The notes under the pieces are model-generated. The model searched no databases. It had not been told where the DNA came from and worked only from the letters and a program-made list of their open reading frames with translations. Positions 1 through 8,834 of a stretch of 64,000 bases of DNA are shown piece by piece (the stretch's first letter is position 1; each line of letters starts with the position of its first letter). Made by a program: the position numbers and the translations under genes. This DNA is from Myxococcales bacterium (GTDB lineage: Bacteria > Myxococcota_A > Bradymonadia > UBA7976 > UBA1532), in assembly GCA_020633435.1 (NCBI GenBank), contig JACKDP010000011.1, positions 124,001-188,000 on the forward strand, in the 5' to 3' direction.

Positions 1-621
1 TACGGCCTGAAAGCCGAAGAGATCCATGAGGATACGCCCAGCGCGGGCCGCTTCTCGCCGCGCATGATCGAGCGGACGAAGGCCGAGGCCGAGCGGGCCG
101 TGCGCCAGGCCGCCCACGCGCGCTTCCCCACCGCCATCCTGCAGCCGGGGCACCTCATCGGCCGCTACGACCGCGCCGGCTACGCGGGGCTGATGCGCGA
201 CGTCCACCGCGGGCGCTGGCCGTACGTGCCGGCCGGCTCCGCCACCTTCTGCCACGCCGCCGCCGTCGCCCGGGCGCACATCGCGGCCGCCGAGCGCGCG
301 GCCCGGGGCACCTGGCTGCTGGGGGGCGCCGACGCCACCTTCGCCGAGGTCGTCCGCCTCATCGGGCTCGTCACCGATCGCGAGGTGCCCGGCCGCCCCA
401 CCGCGCCGTGGCGCCTGCGCCTGCGGGCGCGCCTGGCCGTGCTGCGGGCCAGCCTCAGCCGCCACGAGCCCTCGCTGACCCCCGACCGCCTCGGGGTCTT
501 GCAGAAGTCCGTCCGGATCGCCTCGGATCGGGCCGAGCGGGACCTGGGCTATGAACCGGCCTCGCTGCGGGCCATGCTGGAAGACACCTGGGCCTGGCTG
601 CGTGCCGAAGGCCTGCTCTGA
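1..621 (+). CDS. NAD(P)-dependent epimerase/dehydratase-like (extended SDR) protein, 5' partial
   Basis: The frame is open to the first base, so the N-terminus and the Rossmann GxxGxxG motif lie outside the window. The visible part resembles the second half of extended/atypical SDR proteins: a TKAEAER helix at the place of the YxxxK helix, then TAILQPGHLIGRYD, then a substrate-binding lobe ending in a GYEPASLRAMLEDTWAW-type C-terminus, as in UDP-sugar epimerase relatives. The Lys of YxxxK is present (ERTK), but the position four residues before it is Ile, not Tyr. The protein may therefore be an atypical, non-dehydrogenase family member. An internal ATG at 64 is in frame but probably not the start. 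The gene is followed after 14 bp by a co-directional membrane protein gene. Substrate unknown. Confidence 0.75.
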   Translation, partial: YGLKAEEIHEDTPSAGRFSPRMIERTKAEAERAVRQAAHARFPTAILQPGHLIGRYDRAGYAGLMRDVHRGRWPYVPAGSATFCHAAAVARAHIAAAERAARGTWLLGGADATFAEVVRLIGLVTDREVPGRPTAPWRLRLRARLAVLRASLSRHEPSLTPDRLGVLQKSVRIASDRAERDLGYEPASLRAMLEDTWAWLRAEGLL

Positions 622-635
622 CCCCGGGAGGTGCC

Positions 636-1364
636 GTGAGCGACGGCAAGAAGCTGGTCCCGTTCCTGTCCCGGCCCCTGGTCATCTCCATCGCCGCCCT
701 GGCGTGGACGGTGATGGTGGGCTCGGCCGTGGCGCGCTACCTCATGGCCCAGGGCCTCGTCGACGAGCACGCCCTCGCCCAGCGCGCCGACAACATCAAG
801 ACCTACCGCGACCGCCTGCTGGACTCGGTGCGGTTCGACCGCCCCGTCACCGAGGACGGCGAGGCCATCCCCGAGGGCGACGCCCCGCCCGACGCGCCCC
901 CCCGGGGCCTTGGCAGCATCCAGCGCGGCCTCGACCTGAGCCTGCGGCGCGCCCGCGCCGAGAACCTGCTGAGCATGGAGGATCCCGCCGTCCAGATGGA
1001 CGAGCCGACGCTGCGGGGCGAGATCGAGAAGGCCGCCGAGAAGGTGCGCAGCGCGAAGCTGATGCAGTCCATCCTGCCGTACCTGAGCGAGGGCGGGCTG
1101 CTCCTGCTCCTGGGCATCGGCCTGGGGCTGGCGTCGCGCATGGTGTTCAAGATCGGCATCGTGGTCGGCATCCTCGTCATCGGCGGGATGCAGTACCTGG
1201 CGTGGCAAGGGCTGCTGGAGGTGAACTGGGGGCAGTTCGCGGGCCTCCTGCACGAGACGCTGCTCAACATGACGCCCCAGGGCGACCTCACCGAGATCCT
1301 CAAGCAGAAGTTCCCGTCCCTGGGCACCCTGGCCCTGGGCTACTTCCTCGGGGTACGCGGCTAG
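636..1364 (+). CDS. FUN14-like membrane protein
   Basis: The start is GTG, with GGGAGG about 6 bases upstream, giving 242 aa. A membrane segment lies near residues 17-36. A charged middle region is rich in Arg, Glu and Pro. A C-terminal Gly-rich hydrophobic pair follows (about 148-205: LLLLGIGLGLAS, then GIVVGILVIGG) and runs into YLAWQGLLEVNW. The pattern of Gly-rich helices followed by an aromatic and a VNW/VDW motif resembles the FUN14 family, whose bacterial members have no defined role. The assignment rests on pattern only. The gene starts 14 bp after the SDR gene, so co-transcription is likely. Its stop overlaps the convergent Cys-rich gene by 4 bp. Confidence 0.6.
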   Translation: MSDGKKLVPFLSRPLVISIAALAWTVMVGSAVARYLMAQGLVDEHALAQRADNIKTYRDRLLDSVRFDRPVTEDGEAIPEGDAPPDAPPRGLGSIQRGLDLSLRRARAENLLSMEDPAVQMDEPTLRGEIEKAAEKVRSAKLMQSILPYLSEGGLLLLLGIGLGLASRMVFKIGIVVGILVIGGMQYLAWQGLLEVNWGQFAGLLHETLLNMTPQGDLTEILKQKFPSLGTLALGYFLGVRG

Positions 1365-1771
1365 CCGCGCTCGGCCCGCAGCGCCGCCACCAGCCGAAAC
1401 CACGTCTTGCGGTCGTAGGGCTGGTTGAGGAGGTGGAACTCCTTGCCCACCAGCCCGACGCAGCCGAAGCAGTAGGTGCAGTCCGCGCAGTCGGTGCAGG
1501 CCTCGAGGTAGCGGCTGTCGACGCACCGGGTGCAGTCCACCAGGTGCGTGCCCTTGTGGCAGGCGGTGCAGCCGCGGGCGTGGGTGAGGAAGGTGCAGCC
1601 GACGCAGGCCACCGCGTAGGTGCAGCCGTGGCTGTCGCGGCAGTCGGTGCAGAAGAGGCAGCGGCTGCAGTTCTGGCAGCCCGTCGACTCGAAGCACTCG
1701 GGGGTGCCTCGCGCGGCGCCGGCGCGCTCGCGCAGGCGGGAGAGCTCTCGCTCGAAGGTCCGTGCGTCCAT
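1361..1771 (-). CDS. Cysteine-rich protein with repeated CxxC motifs
   Basis: 136 aa with about 19 Cys packed between residues 26 and 106 in a repeating C-x2-C-x2-C-x2 pattern (for example CQNCSRCLFCTDC, then CTDCADCTYC). There is no signal peptide. The C-terminus is a short KTWFRLVAALRAERG helix. The regular spacing suggests a beta-helix-like or multi-zinc/Fe-S scaffold. Similar proteins in Myxococcota are often labelled 'caib/baif family', a name that carries no reliable function. It is the last gene of a minus-strand run after the DUF4139 lipoprotein and overlaps the convergent FUN14-like gene by 4 bp. Function unknown. Confidence 0.6.
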   Translation of the reverse strand: MDARTFERELSRLRERAGAARGTPECFESTGCQNCSRCLFCTDCRDSHGCTYAVACVGCTFLTHARGCTACHKGTHLVDCTRCVDSRYLEACTDCADCTYCFGCVGLVGKEFHLLNQPYDRKTWFRLVAALRAERG

Positions 1772-1814
1772 GGGGCAGCATCCTAACAGGTCACGCCGCC
1801 CGGGAAACCGCTGG

Positions 1815-3932
1815 TCAGTGGGCCTGGGCCACCGTGGTGGCGCGGGGCATGCTCAGCTCGGCCACCCCGTCCTGGAACCGGATGCGGGCCAGCATCTGCT
1901 TCTCCTGCAGCTCCACCACCTCGAGGGTCGACTGCTGCAGCCGGCGCTCCAGGTCGGCCAGGCGGCCGGTGAGCTGCTGGCGCAGGCTCTCGCCGCCGCG
2001 GGCCCCGGCGAGGCGCTGGATCTGGTCGGTCAGCTCGCCGGCCCGGGCCCGCAGCTCCTCCATCCGCTCGCGCAGGCCCTGGATGCGGGCGTGATCCTCC
2101 ATCAGGCCGTCGTGGATCTGGACCACCCGCGCCAGCGCCTCCACCAGGGGGCCGTCGGCCGGGTTGGTGGCCAGCCAGTCGCGCACCAGGTCCAGGCCCA
2201 CGGTCGAGCGCAGGTCGACGGTGCGGTCGAGGGGGGTGAAGGCCTCGATCTTGATGGACTTCTTCGCGCCGGCGGGCAGGTCGAGGGCGAAGAGCCGCGC
2301 CTCGCCCTGGGCCTCGTACACCTTCGGCGCCTCGCCCAGCGTCCAGCCGGCGGGCAGGTCGTAGCGCAGGAAGACGGTGGCCGCGGCGTGGCTGCGGTTG
2401 TGCACCTCCAGCTCCGTCGTGCGGACGTGGCGCACCTCGACGGTCATGACGCCGCGCTTGACCTCCACCAGCTTGCCCAGCCGGTCGCGGGTGTCGCTCT
2501 TGCGATCCACCTTCACCTGGCGGTCGAGGGCGTAGGGAATGAGGGCCGTCGCGTGGGGCGGGATGGCGTCGGTGAGGCCCTCGCCGATGAACCGCGCGGC
2601 GCCGTACACCGTGACGGGGCCGGTCTCCAGGGTGGAATCCGTCGGGTTCTTGAAGCGCACGGCCTTGAAGGCGTAGCGGTCATCCCCGCGCTCGGCGTCG
2701 GGGTGGTAGACGTAGACGACCTCGCCCTCGGTGTTCTCGTCGAGGACGGCCACCATCGCGCTGGTGCCGCGGGCGACGGTCATGGGCACGCCGGAGTCGA
2801 AGTGGCTCTCGCCCACGGGCTGGCCGTCGTCGCCGGCCACGTCGTTGGACCGCACGACGCGCAGCTCCACGCCCTGCTTGCCGGCCACGAAGCCCTTGCT
2901 GCTCACCTGCACGCGGTCGGGGGCGACCCCCAGCTCCACCAGCCGGTTGCGGACGCGGTTGGCCTGGTCGAGGCCCTGGTCGGGGCCGGCGCCGGCGGCG
3001 GCGAAGCCGTCCACCACGACGGTCTCGCGGCTGCCGCGCAGCCGGTTGGCGAGGCCCTGCAGGCGGGTGTCCTCGGGGGACGGCGGCGGCGGCATGGCGG
3101 CGGGCATCTTCCGGGCCGCCAGGTCGGCCACGGCGGCCGCCGGCTGCCGGCTGTCCTTGTCCTCTCGCCGCGCGGGGGCCGCCGCGGCGACGGTCTCCAC
3201 CATCATGTCGTCCATCTCGTCGAGGGCGGCCGGGTGGCCCTGGGGCCGCGGGAGCTGCTCCTCGCCCAGGGCCAGCAGCACGCCGTCGTCGGCGGGCAGC
3301 TTGTGGGTGGCGCCGCCGGTGGGGGGCGCGTGGGCGAAGGCCTGGCTGCCGCCCAGGGTCTCGCGGTGCACATGCACCACCGAGCGCAGGTCGTAGCGGA
3401 ACGAGAGGGCCGAGCTCGCGCCCACGCCCACGCGGACCTGCTCCCAGTCCTCCCCGGACGTGTTGTCGACGATGGCCCAGCCCTGGACGTTGACCTCGCC
3501 GGCGTCGTCGACGACCACGCGGTAGCTCGGCTTCCAGGCGGGCGAGTCGGTGATGTAGCTGATCTGCAGATCGCGCCCGGCCGAGGCGGGCACCTGGATG
3601 GTCATCTGCACCTGATCCCCGACCGTCGCGCCGGCGGTGGGGTACGAGATGGGCACGGGCTTGCCGGTGGCGGCCTCGGTGACCGTGAGCGACTTGAGGA
3701 AGTCGTTGACCTTGTCCTGGGGCACGGTGAGCGTGACCTTGCCATCGGCGGCCTCGGCCTTGCGCTCGTAGTAGGCGATGCCATTGCGGTAGACGACGAC
3801 GCGGCCGAGGGCGCTGTCCTCCGAGCGGACGTAGGTGTCGTGGGCGCCACAGCCGACGAGGGCCGAGGGGGCCAGGAGGGCAGCGGTCAGGGCGCACGCC
3901 CGGCGGACACGCGAGGTCTTCACGCGAGACAT
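1815..3932 (-). CDS. DUF4139 lipoprotein with an inserted OmpA-like domain
   Basis: 705 aa from the ATG at 3932. That start is preferred over an upstream in-frame one because it begins a lipoprotein signal peptide ending SALVGC at residue 28. Residues of about 45-200 form a mucoidy-inhibitor/DUF4139-type beta domain (GRVVVYRNGIAYYER; SPAWKPSYRVVVDD). Residues of about 286-363 (ETVVVDGFAAAG, QANRVRNRLVELGV, VQVSSKGF) look like an OmpA-family peptidoglycan-binding fold placed inside the DUF4139 region. DUF4139 then resumes (NPTDSTLETGPVTVYG; RDRLGKLVEVKRGVM). The C-terminus is a coiled coil with heptad Leu/Gln/Glu. It is probably an outer-membrane or periplasmic lipoprotein touching peptidoglycan. 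The gene begins 118 bp after the OmpA-like gene. Confidence 0.8.
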   Translation of the reverse strand: MSRVKTSRVRRACALTAALLAPSALVGCGAHDTYVRSEDSALGRVVVYRNGIAYYERKAEAADGKVTLTVPQDKVNDFLKSLTVTEAATGKPVPISYPTAGATVGDQVQMTIQVPASAGRDLQISYITDSPAWKPSYRVVVDDAGEVNVQGWAIVDNTSGEDWEQVRVGVGASSALSFRYDLRSVVHVHRETLGGSQAFAHAPPTGGATHKLPADDGVLLALGEEQLPRPQGHPAALDEMDDMMVETVAAAAPARREDKDSRQPAAAVADLAARKMPAAMPPPPSPEDTRLQGLANRLRGSRETVVVDGFAAAGAGPDQGLDQANRVRNRLVELGVAPDRVQVSSKGFVAGKQGVELRVVRSNDVAGDDGQPVGESHFDSGVPMTVARGTSAMVAVLDENTEGEVVYVYHPDAERGDDRYAFKAVRFKNPTDSTLETGPVTVYGAARFIGEGLTDAIPPHATALIPYALDRQVKVDRKSDTRDRLGKLVEVKRGVMTVEVRHVRTTELEVHNRSHAAATVFLRYDLPAGWTLGEAPKVYEAQGEARLFALDLPAGAKKSIKIEAFTPLDRTVDLRSTVGLDLVRDWLATNPADGPLVEALARVVQIHDGLMEDHARIQGLRERMEELRARAGELTDQIQRLAGARGGESLRQQLTGRLADLERRLQQSTLEVVELQEKQMLARIRFQDGVAELSMPRATTVAQAH

Positions 3933-4050
3933 TCTCTTTGCCTTCCGGTGGGTTCGGTTTGCGGGAGCCTTGCACGCGCCACGCCGCCGAACGATCACCC
4001 GAGGCGAGAACTTTTTTTCATCGTCGCGAAAAGACTGGGGAAAGCGGGCG

Positions 4051-4890
4051 CTACGGGCGCTCCCTGAACCAGACGACCTCGGCGCGGCGGTTCTGCCACA
4101 CGCCCCGGTCCTCGGGATCGGGGGCCGCGTCCTTCACGGACGGCCGGTCGAAGCCGAAGCCCACCACGCGGATGATGCCCGGCCGCACCCCGCGCTCGAT
4201 GAGGGCGGCGCGCACCGCCTCCGCGCGGCGCCGGGACAGCTCCAGGTTGTAGCCCGAGCCGCCGACCTTGTCGGCGTGGCCCTCGACGCGCAGCTCCGAC
4301 AGCGCCGCCTCGGCCTTGAGCGCCTCGGCCCACGCCCCCACCTGGCCCAGCGACTTCTCGTCCAGCGTCGCGTCGTTGAAGCCGAAGTAGACGCGCCCCT
4401 CCAGCCGGGTGCCCTGATCGACGACGCTCTCGCCCGCCGGCGACTCGAAGGCGATGCGGTAGGTGAGCGCGTCCTCGAAGGCCTCCGCGGGCGTCCCCTC
4501 GCCGCGGTTGCGCAGGCCGCGCACCCGGACCAGGAGCGCGAGCTGCCCCGTCCGCTCCGCCCCGGGCAGGCGGATGCTGAAGTTCAGCGCCTCCACATGG
4601 GTGAAGCGGTCGTAGTCGCGGATGTCCTGGTAGATGGGGCGGCCCGCGGTGTCATCGCGCATCAGCGCCACCTCGGTGCGCGCCCGCAGCACGTTCTGCC
4701 GCGGCACGGCCACCACCAGCTCGATGGCCTCCTCGGCGGCGTAGCGCTGCTTGAGGCCCGTGATGGACAGGCCGCTGTCCGTCAGCACGATGGCCTTGTC
4801 GGGGCCCTCGCCAGCCGGGGGCGCGACGCCGGCGTCCTGGGCGTGGGCCAGGCCGAACAGGAGGAGCCCCAGGGGGATGAGTCGCTTCAC
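4051..4890 (-). CDS. OmpA-family peptidoglycan-binding protein
   Basis: 279 aa. GTG start at 4890; its GTGA overlaps the stop of the upstream VWA gene by 4 bp, so translation is probably coupled. A signal peptide ends near LLLFGLAHA. Residues of about 30-165 are a beta-rich extracytoplasmic region. The C-terminal ~115 residues are a clear OmpA domain: VYFGFNDATLDEKS, LRVEGHADKVG, YNLELSRRRAEAVRAALIERGV, IRVVGFGFDRP and the end motif QNRRAEVVW. The EGHAD Asp and the NRRAE Arg, known diaminopimelate contacts in the family, are present. It is the third gene of the kinase - VWA - OmpA operon and probably anchors the system to the cell wall. Confidence 0.88.
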   Translation of the reverse strand: MKRLIPLGLLLFGLAHAQDAGVAPPAGEGPDKAIVLTDSGLSITGLKQRYAAEEAIELVVAVPRQNVLRARTEVALMRDDTAGRPIYQDIRDYDRFTHVEALNFSIRLPGAERTGQLALLVRVRGLRNRGEGTPAEAFEDALTYRIAFESPAGESVVDQGTRLEGRVYFGFNDATLDEKSLGQVGAWAEALKAEAALSELRVEGHADKVGGSGYNLELSRRRAEAVRAALIERGVRPGIIRVVGFGFDRPSVKDAAPDPEDRGVWQNRRAEVVWFRERP

Positions 4891-7157
4891 TGTGGGATGC
4901 CCTCTCGCTCGATCACCCACACCCCGCGGGCGGGGGCGGGCAGCGTCACCAACGTCACCGCTGCGCTCTCCTGGCTCACCTTCACCCCCTCGGCGGCGCC
5001 CATGGGCTGCCCGTCCTGGGTGAACGTCCACCGCAGATCCGTCAGCCCCGTGCGGTTGTAGAGCACCACCCGCGCCGAGCCCGGCAGATCCAGATCGAAC
5101 CGCCACCGATCCCGCACGCGCCCGTCGGCCCCGGCCTCCGCGACGCCGCGCTGGCCGCCGGCCGTCAGGTAGATGCCGCCGCCGGTCAGGGCGCTGAGCA
5201 GCGACTGCAGCTCGTCCTGGAAGGCCGCCGACGAGTCGGGCTGCAGGAAGACGCCCGTGGGCACGCCGGGTCGCTCGGCGCGCCGGATGCGGTCCAGCAG
5301 GAACGGGTCGTAGGCCCCCGCCTGCTCGATGACGCCGGCGTAGAAGGCCCCGCAGGTGCGGGCCTGGGCGGCGTCCCAGCCCGCGTGCCGGCGGCAGGCC
5401 GGCGGGGCGTAGGTCATGTCGAGCAGATCGACGTAGCGCCGCAGGACGTCGTCCCCGGCGCGCATCCGCTGCAGGTAGGCGCCCAGCCGCGCGCCCTCCG
5501 TCAGCCCCACCACGTGCAGCGTGGCGCCCAGGGCGTGCACCGCCGCGGCCGCGTCCCGCACCGCCCGCTCCGCGTCCGTCGTCACCACCGACTCGCGGCC
5601 GTCGGTCAGCAGGATGACGTGGCGCGCCGCGTCGGGCGATCCCACCGCCAGGGCCTTGGCCGCCTCCGTCAGCGCGTCGCGGATGCCGGTGTAGGGCATC
5701 GGCACCGCCGCCGCCCGGAAGCTGGCCCCCCAGGCCGCGAGCTGCCCGGCGTCCAGGCGCCGCTCCAGGGTGAGGGTGCTGCCGCCCGGCAGGGCCAGGG
5801 GCACGACGCGGTCGCCGAAGAGCAGCACCGTCAGCCGCGCCGGCCGCCCCGTCGTCTCGGCGTGGGCCGAGAGCGTCGCCGCCAGCCGCACCAGGAAGAT
5901 CTCGCGCTTGCTGGGGGCGTCGGGCAGCGTCGGATCCGTCGCCCGCGTCGGGTCGTGGTAGGCCATGGACAGGGAGCTGTCGAGCAGCAGCACCACGTCC
6001 AGCGGCTTGAGATCCCGCCGCCGCGCCGACCAGTCCGTCGCCGCCAGGGCCTTGTAGTCGCGCAGGACCTGCCGCACCACCGGCGCCAGGGCCTCCTCGG
6101 GGTTCGTCACGTCGAGCTGGTCGGCGAAGATGGGCGCGCGGCCCTCCACGCACTCCAGGTGCGCCGTCGTCCGGTTGGCTACCGCCGCGCACGACACATC
6201 CGCCCGGGGATCGGCCTCGTCGATGCGCTCGATCTGCACCTGGCTCTTCAGGCCCTCCGGCACCGCCCGCAGCAGCTCGCGCCGCAGGGCCTCCAGCACC
6301 TGCACCGTCTCGACGTTGGCCAGCAGCGTCGGGTGGAGCACCACGCGCAACCGCTGGATCAGCAAGCGGAATCGCCCCGTCTCATAGCCGGGCCCCGTCA
6401 GCAGGGTGGCCGAGACGCCGGTGCCATCGCGGGCCGCCTGGGCCTGCTGGCGCAGGGCCTCGACGCTGCCCTCCTGGTCCGCGTCGGCCAGCAGGCGCTC
6501 CAGCGCCCCCACCCACGCCACCGCGCCCGGCGTCACCTTGCCGCCCTGGCCCAGCTCGCCCAGCGCGCCCCGCCCCGCGATGGCCAGCGGATCGCGCACG
6601 TCGGGGGCCGGCAGGGACGGATCGACCGCGGGCGCCCGCGGCGCCGAGAGGTCGAGCCACGCCGTGTCGGTGGGGGTCTTGAGGCGTACCTTCTCGCCCC
6701 CCTGCCGATCCATGACGATGAGCACGGTGCCGTTGAAGAAGCCCAGCCCCTCCCCCGGCCCGTCCCGCAGGTGCTGGGCGACGCGGGCGACCTCCTCGTA
6801 GGGCATCACGCCGTCCGCGAGGGCCAGCCCGCCCTGCTTCTCCCGCGCGCCGGACAGGTAGACCACCACCACGTCGCCCTGGCTGACGTACTGGAAGGGC
6901 GCGCCGCGCCGGAACAGCTCGACGAAGGCCTCGCGCCCCGGCACCCGCTCGATGACGTGGATCTTGCGCGGGTTGAGGCCCAGGCGCGCCTCGGCGTGCT
7001 TCGCCACCCGCCGCGCCGTCTCCACCGCCACGGGATCGTCCGAGCCCGCGATGGCCACGAAGGACAGGCTGCGGTTGGGCACGGCCGCCCACGCGGGGGC
7101 GAGCAGCGCCCAGAAGATCAATGGAATCAGGGCTCTGCGACCCACCCTACTCCCCAC
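4887..7157 (-). CDS. VWA-domain protein with a caspase-like N-terminal region
   Basis: 756 aa, GTG start with another GTG four codons on. The signal peptide is RALIPLIFWALLAPAWA. Residues of about 30-170 show the layout of a caspase-like (C14) fold: a VVVVYLSGAR strand where active enzymes have SGHG, and VLIVMDRQGG where they have DxC. Both catalytic residues are thus replaced, so I read it as a pseudo-enzyme; this is inference. Residues of about 390-560 are a VWA domain with an intact MIDAS (LLLDSSLS, then HVILLTDGRES). A C-terminal beta-rich region follows. The gene overlaps the upstream kinase gene by about 11 bp and the downstream OmpA-like gene by 4 bp. It is probably periplasmic, acting with them as sensor or scaffold. 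Confidence 0.78.
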   Translation of the reverse strand: MGSRVGRRALIPLIFWALLAPAWAAVPNRSLSFVAIAGSDDPVAVETARRVAKHAEARLGLNPRKIHVIERVPGREAFVELFRRGAPFQYVSQGDVVVVYLSGAREKQGGLALADGVMPYEEVARVAQHLRDGPGEGLGFFNGTVLIVMDRQGGEKVRLKTPTDTAWLDLSAPRAPAVDPSLPAPDVRDPLAIAGRGALGELGQGGKVTPGAVAWVGALERLLADADQEGSVEALRQQAQAARDGTGVSATLLTGPGYETGRFRLLIQRLRVVLHPTLLANVETVQVLEALRRELLRAVPEGLKSQVQIERIDEADPRADVSCAAVANRTTAHLECVEGRAPIFADQLDVTNPEEALAPVVRQVLRDYKALAATDWSARRRDLKPLDVVLLLDSSLSMAYHDPTRATDPTLPDAPSKREIFLVRLAATLSAHAETTGRPARLTVLLFGDRVVPLALPGGSTLTLERRLDAGQLAAWGASFRAAAVPMPYTGIRDALTEAAKALAVGSPDAARHVILLTDGRESVVTTDAERAVRDAAAAVHALGATLHVVGLTEGARLGAYLQRMRAGDDVLRRYVDLLDMTYAPPACRRHAGWDAAQARTCGAFYAGVIEQAGAYDPFLLDRIRRAERPGVPTGVFLQPDSSAAFQDELQSLLSALTGGGIYLTAGGQRGVAEAGADGRVRDRWRFDLDLPGSARVVLYNRTGLTDLRWTFTQDGQPMGAAEGVKVSQESAAVTLVTLPAPARGVWVIEREGIPQ

Positions 7158-8674
7158 ACAGCATCATGAGCTTGTCGATGCCCGAGATGGGCGCGCTGCA
7201 CTGGCCGCTGCGGACGCGGGCGCCCAGGTGCGCGACGCGCTGGCAGAGGCCCGACCCGCGCGACAGCGACTGGTTGCGGGAGCTCTGCCGGATGGCGGCG
7301 AACTCGGCCGCGCAGTCGGCGACGATCTTCGAGACCTTGACGCGCCGTGGGGCGTCGGTGGCCGGGGCCCGCGGGCGCGGCGGCGACGTGGCCGGCGCGG
7401 CGGTGGCCAGGGCCGCCGTCTCGGCCGCCGCGCTCACGGGCGCCGCCGTCTCGGGCGCCGCGCTCACGGGCGCCGCCGTCTCCAGGCGCCGCGGCCGTCT
7501 CAGGCGCCGCGGTGTCGGGGGCCGCGCGCTCGCCGGCGCCACCTCCCCACCCGCACCACGCCCACCTGGGCCGGCGGCGCCACCTCCTCCGTCCGCGTCG
7601 CGAGCAGCGCCACGCCGCCTCCCCGAGGGCCAGCGCTGCGATGACGAGCACGAGCCCCCGCCGGCTCGGCGGGGAGGCGCTCGGCGCGGCCGCCGGCGCG
7701 GGCTCGGGCGCCGCCCGCCCGGCCAGGGCGTCGGCCAGCGCGTCGGCCAGCGCCTGCACGTCGGGGAAGCGCTCCTCCGGCGTCTTCGCCATGGCGCGGC
7801 GCACCACCGCCTCGAGCGCCGCCGGCACCTCGGCCTCGGCGGGCATCGGCGGGAAGGGCGCGATGCAGTGGGCCGTCATCACCTCGAACTCGCTGCCCTT
7901 GTGGTAGGGGAGCTGCCCCGTGAGCATCTCGTAGAGCATCACGCCGAGGCTGTACTGGTCGGTGGCCGGGCCGATGCCGCGGGCGTAGGCCTGCTCGGGC
8001 GAGAGGTAGGCCGGCGTGCCCATGATGACGCCCGCCCGGGTCTGGTGGCCCAGCGGCGTCGACATGGGCGCGTCGGCGCGCACCGACTTCACGATGCCGA
8101 AGTCGAGGATCTGCGCCCGGTACGACCCGAACGAAGTCCGCGAAACCATGATGTTTTCGGGCTTCATGTCGCGGTGGACGAGGCCGCGCTCGTGGGCGTG
8201 GGCCAGCCCCTCGCAGATCTGGCGGGCCAGCTCGACCACCACCGACGGGGCCATCCGCCCCTCGTCGGTGAGGAGCTGGCGCAGCTCGCGGCCGTCCACG
8301 AGCTCCATCACCATGTAGAGCTCGCCCTCGTCCTCGCCGAAGTCGTAGAGGGCGACGATGCCGGGGTGCTTGAGGTGGGCGGCGGCGGCGGCCTCGCGCT
8401 GGAACCGCTTGCGCAGGCTGGGGTCGTCGGCGCGCTGCCGGTTGATGACCTTGATGGCCACCTCGCGGCCGATGGGGGCCTGGACGCCGCGGAAGACGGT
8501 GCCCAGCCCGCCGCGCCCGATGATGGCCTTCACCTGGTACTTGCCGCCGAGGCTGCGGCCGATGAGCGGCACCTCGGCCGCCGGCATGCTCAGCGGCGCC
8601 GGCGTGGGGGTGCCGTCCTCGGTGGGCGCCCGGCCGAGCAGGCCGGCGGGCGTCTGCGCCAGGGTGTCATGCAC
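7147..8674 (-). CDS. Membrane Ser/Thr protein kinase (PknB-like), C-terminal part frameshifted
   Basis: The start taken is GTG at 8674, giving a protein that begins VHDTLAQTPAG. The kinase domain is intact: IGRGGLGTVFRG, AIKVI Lys, HRDMKPEN, DFG, GTPAYLSPEQA and TDQYSLGVMLYEMLTGQLPY. A membrane helix RRGLVLVIAALALG follows. After the helix the main frame becomes implausible (runs of Arg/Gly). Another frame reads sensibly (ALLATRTEEVAPPAQVGVV near 7570-7625). The frame ending at 7147 then gives an ETAAPVSAAPETAAPV linker and a small C-terminal domain (VKVSKIVADCAAEFAAI ... DKLMMLCGE). At least two 1-base shifts near 7625 and 7500-7560 are implied. First gene of the kinase/VWA/OmpA operon, divergent from the lipoprotein at 8835. 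Confidence 0.82.
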
Positions 8675-8834
8675 GAATCCGCCCGAATCGTCCCTCGCGG
8701 CCAGCGCTGATCTCCCAGGCCAGGTCCGGCGGCGCGCCGTTGCAAGACCATAGCACCGGCCCCCCACGCTGGGCCACCTGACAACGACCCCGGCGGCATC
8801 GTACGCTCCGGGTGTACCGGGGGAGGGGGGCGCC

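Noticed and set aside
4012..4018. T7 run as an intrinsic terminator
   Set aside because: The T-run is on the plus strand, while the flanking genes are both on the minus strand, and no stable stem lies before it in the plus direction.
1620..4067. Long plus-strand open frame opposite the DUF4139 gene
   Set aside because: Low-complexity Gly/Leu/Val/His sequence with no signal or motif; the minus-strand frame has a lipoprotein signal and DUF4139 features.
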